DNA from: Chromera velia
Taxonomy: Eukaryota; Sar; Chromeraceae
Reading direction: 5' to 3'
Length of the DNA: 12,500 nucleotides
Assembly: GCA_018398765.1 (NCBI GenBank)
Contig: JAHBMJ010000517.1
Location: 1-12,500 of the forward strand
Each line of letters begins with the position of its first letter. Position 1 is the first letter of the stretch. The notes under the pieces are model-generated. The model was not told the origin of the DNA, did not search any database, and worked only from the letters and a program-made list of their open reading frames with translations. Made by a program: the position numbers and the translations under genes. This document shows, piece after piece, positions 7,371 through 12,500 of the stretch.

Positions 7371-8190
7371 TTCTGGTCACGAATCTGGTGGACAGTCATT
7401 CTATCTGTTTTACCGTACGCAAGTTCTGCGCCCGAGTTTTCTTCCCTGTCACTATCGACTCCTTAAACTGAGACTGCAGAAGTTTGGAATAGTCTTAAAC
7501 TATCTTGAACTTTGCCTTTATATAAGCAATATAATAAACTTGTACACGTTAATACATAACTGCACTCCGTACATGCTTTTTAAAGTCAAAAAATGGGTCA
7601 AACGGGCATTAAAACAGGGTAGAAAGTTACTAAAAAGACTGTACCAATCATGTACCTCCACAATATAAAAGTCATATGACCGGGATCCAAATGAATTTGC
7701 AAAACCCGCCGAGGTCTACTCTCAAAGATATGGTACTTAATTGTACTTGATTAAGACGTACGTCGATCTGCCAATGTTTCTTTAACATCAACACATGACA
7801 TTGCATGTGAACACTTCATAGCACCACGTCATCACTGTTGTAGCCTATCAGCTGCTTCAAGTTGTTCTTGTCAAGGCAGCATGCAGAAGTTCTCCCCTCG
7901 CCCTCTGGGCGCTGCACTCATAGAATAGAGGGAAAAGGACAATGAAATTTTTTTTTAGTCGAAGTCTTTAGATTTGCTCTCATATACTTCTTTCGTCAGG
8001 CGGCACTTAATTGTCAGCACTTGAGATCCACACTGGGTGCTCTTTGCATGCCGAGTCTACTTTTCTATGTATCAGGAGGTCTGAGATCTTCTCAGATGCA
8101 CTCACGGTCGTCTTAGCCCCAAACACTTTCAATTTTTCTTTAGAAAGAGAGATGCAGGTCACCTGCGTTCTCAGAGCCCATCAGTCATCT
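7371..8190. other. Spacer with no recognised feature
   Basis: AT-leaning sequence with only short frames on both strands. One plus-strand frame at 8011-8193 and a 15-codon ATG frame at 7881 have no features that support them. No repeat or RNA structure stands out. Confidence 0.5.
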
Positions 8191-8196
8191 TGACTT

Positions 8197-8388
8197 ATGG
8201 GAAGAGTTCCCCGAAACAGATCGTCCGTTTCGGTTTTCGAAAATATCATTTCCCTTTCTCTCTTTTCTTTCTCTACTTTTCTGTCTTTTGATATATTCGT
8301 TTCATCTTTTTCATCTTGCATGCAGCGCCACCGGCCGTTTGAATGGAAGGCGTGGCGGCGCTTGCAGAGCTTTGAGCCGAGCGTTTAA
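8197..8388 (+). CDS. Small hypothetical frame or terminal exon
   Basis: This can be read in two ways. As one frame from ATG 8197 it encodes 63 residues: a polar start (GRVPRNRSS), a hydrophobic Ser/Phe/Leu stretch of about 25 residues that could span a membrane, then a basic tail, RHRPFEWKAWRRLQSF, and TAA. Alternatively, the hydrophobic stretch is the polypyrimidine tract of an intron ending TTTTCATCTTGCATGCAG at 8322, and only 8323-8388 is a last exon. The second reading explains the T-rich codons better, but no upstream exon could be found. No family is recognised, and chance remains possible. Confidence 0.25.
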   Translation: MGRVPRNRSSVSVFENIISLSLFSFSTFLSFDIFVSSFSSCMQRHRPFEWKAWRRLQSFEPSV

Positions 8389-8689
8389 GCATCGTCGCCG
8401 CATGTCGTCATAGTATGTTGTCACCGCACGTTGTTGCGCTGCCAAACAATATTTCAGCAAAAAAAATACACCTCAACAGAAGCAATAAAAAAAGCAGTGA
8501 GAGAAGAGAACCTGAAAGGCCATCTGTGAAGCAGTCGGTGAAATTAAACGGACACCCCCTCGTGTGGAAGAGTCCGCTTCGTTTGACCCGGCTCCGTAAG
8601 CACCCAGCAACCAACTTCCTTCAAAAAAGGTGGATTGGTTTAACTGTGATTCATGCTTACGTCTCTTTTACGTTTTATGCTATTTTGTG
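8389..8689. other. Spacer with one weak open frame
   Basis: A plus-strand ATG frame at 8415-8696 (93 codons) is basic and Ser/Lys-rich, with a hydrophobic end (VIHAYVSFTFYAIL). It has no recognisable domain and I do not call it a gene. Nothing else is seen. Confidence 0.4.
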
Positions 8690-8945
8690 CTCTTGACTTA
8701 AGTGTGAGCTCTATACATTGCCTGCAAGTTCATACATACTCAGGCCCTTGAGCTGAGCGGTGAGCTCTCTTTTTATTCATCCTTTGAGTCGAGCGTAAAC
8801 TCTGTCTTTGCCCCTGCGCACAAGCTTCTTCGTGATAGCCTTGATTTAAGTGTGAACTCTCTCTTTTTTGCCCCTGCCCATTTTTCGTGCCTTGGGTTGA
8901 GTGGAAACTCTATTTCTGTGCCTCGTAAACACGGATTCTTCATAC
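8690..8945. repeat. Tandem-repeat block 1 (about 50-55 base units)
   Basis: About five degenerate units carry the pattern CTTGA(C/T)TTAAGTGTGA(A/G)CTCT followed by a T-rich stretch and often TTGCCCCTGC. Examples begin near 8692, 8750, 8788, 8840 and 8890. The last units already contain the GCCCCTGCGCA word of the next block. Confidence 0.65.
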
Positions 8946-8989
8946 CTCTGCATGCATTCTGTCTGACTCGTCCCCTGCAAACACGATGA

Positions 8990-9635
8990 CACCAGATCAT
9001 TACCCGGTCACACACATTCACACCCATTCCTCGTGCCCCTGCGCACATTCTCTCTGACTCGTGCCCCTGCGTACATTTTCTCTGACTCGTGCCCCTACAC
9101 ATATTCTCTCTGACTCATGTTCTTGCGCACATTCTCTCTGACTGGTGTTCCTGCGCACATTCTCTCTCGTTCTCTCTAACTGGTGCCCCTGCGCACATTC
9201 TTTGACTTGTGCTCCTGCGTACTTCTCTCTGACTGGTGCCCCTGCGCATATTCTTTTTGACTTATGCTCCTGCGCACATTCTCTCTGATACTATTCTTTG
9301 ACTTCTGCCAACGCGTACATTCTCTCTGACTGGTGCCCCTGCGCACATTCTCTGACTTGTGCTCTTGCGCACTTCTCTCTGACTCCTGCCCATGCGTACC
9401 TGATCATACCGGATCATCACTGGGTCACATATACATTCCTCGGTCCCCTGCACACCACGTTCTTCTTGCCCCTGAGCACTCGGTCCTTGTGCTCCCCTGA
9501 CTGCACATATTCTGCTTGCCCCTGAGCACATTCTCTTCTCCTGTCACTACGCACCGCATTCTTCTTGCCCCTCTGAATGAGCACACTCTGTTTACATGCC
9601 CTTGCGCACACGATCATTACCGGGCCAGACAGTCT
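8990..9635. repeat. Tandem-repeat block 2 (about 28-base minisatellite)
   Basis: The consensus is roughly ACTGGTGCCCCTGCGCACAT followed by TCTCTCTG. About 13 units are well kept at 9031-9399, and degenerate ones continue to 9635. A second word, GATCATTACCGGGTCA or variants, recurs near 8995, 9402-9422 and 9611, dividing the block into sections. The open frames across it exist only because the repeat lacks stops in some frames. Confidence 0.85.
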
Positions 9636-9850
9636 GAGTCAGAACCGGGTCCCTCGTACCCCCGACTACTAGCCTGAGTATCTTCTGTCTTCATGTCTCT
9701 TTTCACATGTTCACACTGATGCTGCTTCACCTGACCATATTCTGTTCTCGGGTTCCTACACACATACATTTTTTATACTATCGCGCACACCCTGTTTTAT
9801 CCCTTAGCATCTAACCCGTCTTCATACCCCTGAACACATTTTATAGTCAG
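9636..9850. other. Spacer between repeat blocks
   Basis: Pyrimidine-leaning sequence with scattered remnants of the neighbouring words, such as CACACATACATT. No gene or ordered repeat is seen. Confidence 0.45.
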
Positions 9851-10440
9851 AGAAGCGCACAGATCCCTTTCTCTGCATTCATTCCTTCTTGCAGATAGGA
9901 GAGGACAAAGATCCCTCTCTACATTCATTCGCAGATCCATTCCGCCTTGCAGACAGAGAAGCTTACAGATGTCTCTCTCTAAGTCATTCCTTCTTGCAGA
10001 TAGAAGAGGACAGAGATCTATTCTCAGATTCATTCCGTCTCCCGAAGAGAAGCGCACAGATCCCTCTCTCTGCATTCTTTGCTTCTTGCAGATTGAATAA
10101 CGCAGAGATCGCTCTCTACATCCATTCTCAGATTTATCCTGCCTCACAGACAGCAAGAGCAAAGCTCCCTCTATGCATTGCTTCCTTCATAGACAACGAA
10201 GGACACAGATCTTTCTCTCTGCATTCATTTTTTCTTACAGAGAGGAGAGGGCAGAGATCCCTCTCTGCATTGAATCTCAGATTCATTCCACCACACAGAT
10301 AGAGAAGCGCATAGATCTAGGCATAGATCCCTCTCTCTGCAGTCATTCCTTCTTTCAAATAGGAGAGGGGGGGGCCCCTCTCTACATTCATTCTCAGAGC
10401 AATTGCACCTCGATATCTGAAGCGCACAGGAATTCCCTCT
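9851..10440. repeat. Tandem-repeat block 3 (alternating 47- and 58-base units)
   Basis: About twelve units largely alternate two related types. The short type runs from GAAGCGCACAGATCCCTCTC to TTCCTTCTTGCAGATAG. The long type starts GAGAGGACAGAGATCCCTCT and carries an insert like CATTCTCAGATTCATTCC before the CAGACAG end. The higher-order period is about 105 bases. Frames crossing it on both strands are by-products of the repeat. Confidence 0.8.
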
Positions 10441-10447
10441 TCATATT

Positions 10448-10655
10448 TGCTTGGTTGTTGCATTAACAAGGCAGAAATTCTGTTGAGTCTCCTTGCGTGT
10501 TCGTTCAGTCGTTGCAAGCTAGCAGAGGATGATAGAGATTCCTCTCTCTACACACTCGTTCAGTCGTTACAAAAGGAATGCACAGAATTCTCTCTTTATG
10601 ACATTGTTCGTTTGGTCGTTGCAAGCAGCATGAAGTCTCTATGCTCGAAAACCGA
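10448..10655. repeat. Tandem-repeat block 4 (about 53-base units)
   Basis: Four units begin TTCGTTCAGTCGTTGCAA or a variant (near 10448, 10500, 10556 and 10607). Each continues with an A/G-rich stretch and a CCTCTCTCTA-like end. That end recalls the AGATCCCTCTCTCTGCA word of block 3, so block 4 may derive from it. Confidence 0.7.
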
Positions 10656-10840
10656 TCTTTATATTTATATTTCATGTGCCTGCATAGCGCGTACGGCGCA
10701 GGATCCGCGTGCATGCCGCGTGCCGGCCGCGGTGCGGTACGCTTAATTATGGCTGCTTGCATCAGAACCGATTATCTGGCTTTTCATGCCGGGGACCTGC
10801 ATGCTTTTTTCATTAATTGGCTATGTGTATAAGTCATCAT
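10656..10840. other. Short unique spacer with a GC-rich patch
   Basis: The patch at 10686-10743 is rich in CG, with GCCGGCCGCGGTGCGG. It is the only place right of 7 kb with a CCGCGG site. There is no gene. Confidence 0.5.
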
Positions 10841-11400
10841 TGCTGAATGCTTATGCGCTTTATCCTTTTATTCGTACTTACTTCAATTGTGTGTGTTAAA
10901 ACTTCTGTTGTGCTTTGTCGGGGAGTGGGAACTACCTTAGTGACTCCCTCTTCTGGTGAGTCTGGTTATCTCGATCTGCAGATGTGCAGATTGTGTAAAG
11001 TTGTTGCATTACGTCAAAAAAGGATGCCACTTGCTAAATGTTGATGCGCTTTGTCCTCTACTTCTGGCATGTGTATACGCAGGATTTGGAATTCCTTTTG
11101 TGCTTTGTCGGGCAGGTGGAGCTGCCTTTGTCTCTAAGCTCTTCCGTTGAGTATACAGTCCCGTTTCTGCCATTCTCTGCCCATCTGCAGATTGTGTGAA
11201 GTTGTTACAGTGCGTCCTACGGCATCAGGCTAGGCGTCAGGAAAGGATGTGCCCTGGTGAATGCTCATGGACTTTCTCCCCTCCTTCTCACGTATATGTA
11301 TATAGGATTTAGGACTCCAGTTATGCTTTGTCGGGGAGGTGGATCAAATCCCTGTGGAATCTTCTCTGGTGGGTTCTGCGTATTATTTGGGAAAAGGGTT
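10841..11400. repeat. Tandem-repeat block 5 (three units of about 190-220 bases)
   Basis: Units start at 10841, 11032 and about 11255. Shared words are TGAATGCTTATGCGCTTT, GTGCTTTGTCGGGGAGGTGG and CTGCAGATTGTGTGAAGTTG, in the same order, and the third unit is incomplete. On the plus strand each unit has a short frame with a common tail (VVLCRGVG, FVLCRAGG, VMLCRGGG). No unit has a long frame, so I treat it as DNA repeat. Confidence 0.75.
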
Positions 11401-11662
11401 GAAAGCAACGTCCGAGACCCGTCAGGCAACCATACAGTAGAAATATATCTTTCCCTCTTTATGGAATGCCTTAAAGTTTTCTCTTGCTTGCTCGCCAGCA
11501 GATTTTGCTCTCGCTCTATTGTACTAAGGGGCTTATCTTAATTTCTTCCCTCCCGTCTCCTTTGTATTTTCTGCCCACGTCAGCAAACGACCCAGTCTCA
11601 GAGAGAGATTGGCCCGGACGTCTTTTTGTGGCTGATTTGTGTGCCTTTTGATTTTCCTGCAG
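11401..11662. other. Spacer upstream of a candidate plus-strand exon
   Basis: No clear gene is seen here. The right end is a pyrimidine-rich run, GCCTTTTGATTTTCCTGCAG, that looks like a plus-strand splice acceptor. Confidence 0.4.
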
Positions 11663-11909
11663 TTTTGGATCCTTTCTGTTGTTGAAGCGGGTGCTGGCTC
11701 TGTTGCTGGCGCTTGTCTTCGTTCTTCTGCCAGGTAGGCTCTCTATATGAATGTCTGTGTGACACTGTCTGATGTGTGGCACTGCTGCTCCTTGTAGTAA
11801 TGCATATGGTGCATCAAGGTTTGCATGCGGAGGGGCAAGACCGGGTTGGGGGTTGGAGGTGAACGAGAATGTCAACTTGAAAGAGCGGGATACATATAGG
11901 GAGCTATGA
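11663..11909 (+). CDS. Candidate last two exons of an unknown gene
   Basis: Exon 11663-11733 lies between an acceptor (TTTTGATTTTCCTGCAG) and a donor (GCCAG before GTAGGC). A 64-base intron ends CTGCTCCTTGTAG at 11797, and exon 11798-11909 ends in TGA. Joined in phase 2 the frame is open, with FWILSVVEAGAGSVAGACLR followed by GLEVNENVNLKERDTYREL. The composition looks coding-like. A second frame of the first exon reads as a hydrophobic stretch and joins to a shorter end. A minus-strand frame (11875-11516) overlaps and competes. Upstream exons were not found, and no family is recognised. Confidence 0.28.
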
Positions 11910-12264
11910 AAGAGAGGGCGTCCAGGAAGAAGAGGGGTAGACAGGGTATGAGCTCAGGAGGAAAAGGGAGCGGCGGTGAGCGGCGGCGGGGAGGGAGGGG
12001 TGAGGCGGGTCTGGAGGTCAAAGAAGGGGAGGAACAGAGGCGAGCATGAAGATACTGGAAGAGAGAAACTAGGAGAGAAAGAAGACCAGATGAGATGGTG
12101 GAGACGGTATAAATGGTAGGGAGGGTGGAGACAACGGAGACGGCAGAGACAGCGGAGATAGTGGAGACGGCGGAGACGGTTGAGACAGTGAGCCGGGGTG
12201 CAGTTGGGGGAGGTTAATTGGGGGGGAGCAGGGTTGCCGATTTTTTTGGCGGTAGACAAGCTTC
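11910..12264. repeat. Purine-rich spacer with GGAGAC array
   Basis: The plus strand is strongly G/A-rich throughout. From about 12098 to 12190 there are roughly ten units of GGAGACGGN or GGAGACAGC, with a 9-base and partly 6-base step. Frames on the minus strand here (Leu/Arg/Pro-rich) follow from the low complexity. No gene. Confidence 0.7.
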
Positions 12265-12290
12265 ATTACCGGTAACCGGTAATTACCGGC
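12264..12290. repeat. TACCGGTA palindrome cluster
   Basis: ATTACCGGTAACCGGTAATT is followed by ACCGGCAG. Overlapping perfect palindromes (TTACCGGTAA, TACCGGTAACCGGTA) lie just after a T7 run and GGCGGTAG. It could be a recombination or element-end remnant or a protein-binding site. No partner copy is seen in the window. Confidence 0.6.
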
Positions 12291-12374
12291 AGAGTTTGCT
12301 GGTAGTTAGCAAAGACTTGGCAGAATTCTAACAGTCACTGACACTTTTCAATAACCTAAGTCCTATGTTATAGG

Positions 12375-12389
12375 TCAATCAATCAATCA
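12375..12389. repeat. (TCAA)n tract, copy 3
   Basis: TCAATCAATCAATCA lies about 25 bases 3' of a minus-strand TGA at 12416-12414. It matches the tracts at 118-134 and 863-883. Confidence 0.8.
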
Positions 12390-12413
12390 CTTAAAGCTAG
12401 ACTTAAGGTCAAT

Positions 12414-12500
12414 TCAAAAAGTTAATGCGTCATCTGTAGGGACAGCTATGCGGCCAGTGTGCTTGAAGATGACGCAGGTCAAAGCGATGGGTCCCATCTT
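12414..12500 (-). CDS. Partial C-terminal frame at the right edge, unknown product
   Basis: On the minus strand a frame enters at 12500 and reads 28 codons to TGA at 12416-12414, including MGPIALTCVIFKHTGRIAV and PTDDALTF. The composition is coding-like, and an AT-rich spacer with an (ATTG)n tract follows, just as after the LRR gene. It would be the last exon or C-terminus of a gene that begins outside the window. It is short, so the call is tentative. A perfect 10-base inverted repeat (12426-12435 with 12467-12476) lies inside it. Confidence 0.35.
   Translation of the reverse strand, partial: KMGPIALTCVIFKHTGRIAVPTDDALTF

Noticed and set aside
8415-8696. 93-codon plus-strand frame
   Set aside because: It starts with ATG but has no domain, no splice context and no supporting composition. 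It could be chance in a 300-base spacer.
8990-9635. CRISPR array
   Set aside because: The 28-base units are contiguous and degenerate, without unique constant-length spacers, and the context is eukaryotic.
9797-10302. Overlapping 121- and 137-codon frames on both strands
   Set aside because: Both are translations of the block 3 tandem repeat, and the openness comes from the repeat lacking stops.
11516-11875. 119-codon minus-strand frame
   Set aside because: It has no ATG at its start and conflicts with better splice signals on the plus strand. I kept it only as an alternative to the plus-strand exons.
1-12500. tRNA, rRNA or viral replication genes
   Set aside because: I looked for B-box-like GGTTCGAA words, rRNA core motifs and polymerase motifs and saw none.

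Overview
The window looks like nuclear DNA of a eukaryotic microbe. Most coding signal lies on the minus strand, split by GT-AG introns of about 100 to 560 bases with pyrimidine-rich acceptors, and the spacers are long and repeat-rich. No bacterial-style gene packing, rRNA or tRNA is visible. The long degenerate leucine-rich-repeat (LRR) protein, with units of the GVEALAEAL type, resembles the large LRR families I know from the alga Chromera velia. That assignment is from memory of style, not from a search. A single N inside a poly-A run marks this as draft assembly.

Left part (1-5.8 kb). A broken, helix-rich reading frame lies on the minus strand at about 274-791. Upstream of it on the same strand is the main gene, an LRR protein at 5351-1031. 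I can follow it as eight phase-compatible exons. The large LRR exon (3368-1247) and the last exon (1141-1031) are firm; the first four exons are less sure. The large exon carries a one-base frame break near 1600-1640. Partial minus-strand frames touch both window edges. A short (ATTG)n tract lies 3' of three of the minus-strand frames.

Middle part (5.8-8.4 kb). This has no convincing gene. It begins with simple repeats, a GC-rich block and a 47-base poly-A. It continues with a 1.3 kb segment that holds three interleaved inverted repeats, a transition-biased direct repeat, a cluster of CCGCGG sites and a 33-base repeat inside a hairpin loop. It resembles a decayed composite mobile element, but I recognise no family and see no transposase.

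Right part (8.4-12.5 kb). At least five unrelated or loosely related degenerate tandem-repeat blocks follow one another from 8690 to 11420, with units of about 55, 28, 47/58, 53 and 200 bases. Beyond them come a possible pair of small plus-strand exons (11663-11909), a GGAGAC-rich array, a TACCGGTA palindrome cluster and the minus-strand frame at the right edge. The genes show no shared pathway. The only functional theme I can support is protein binding by the LRR product.
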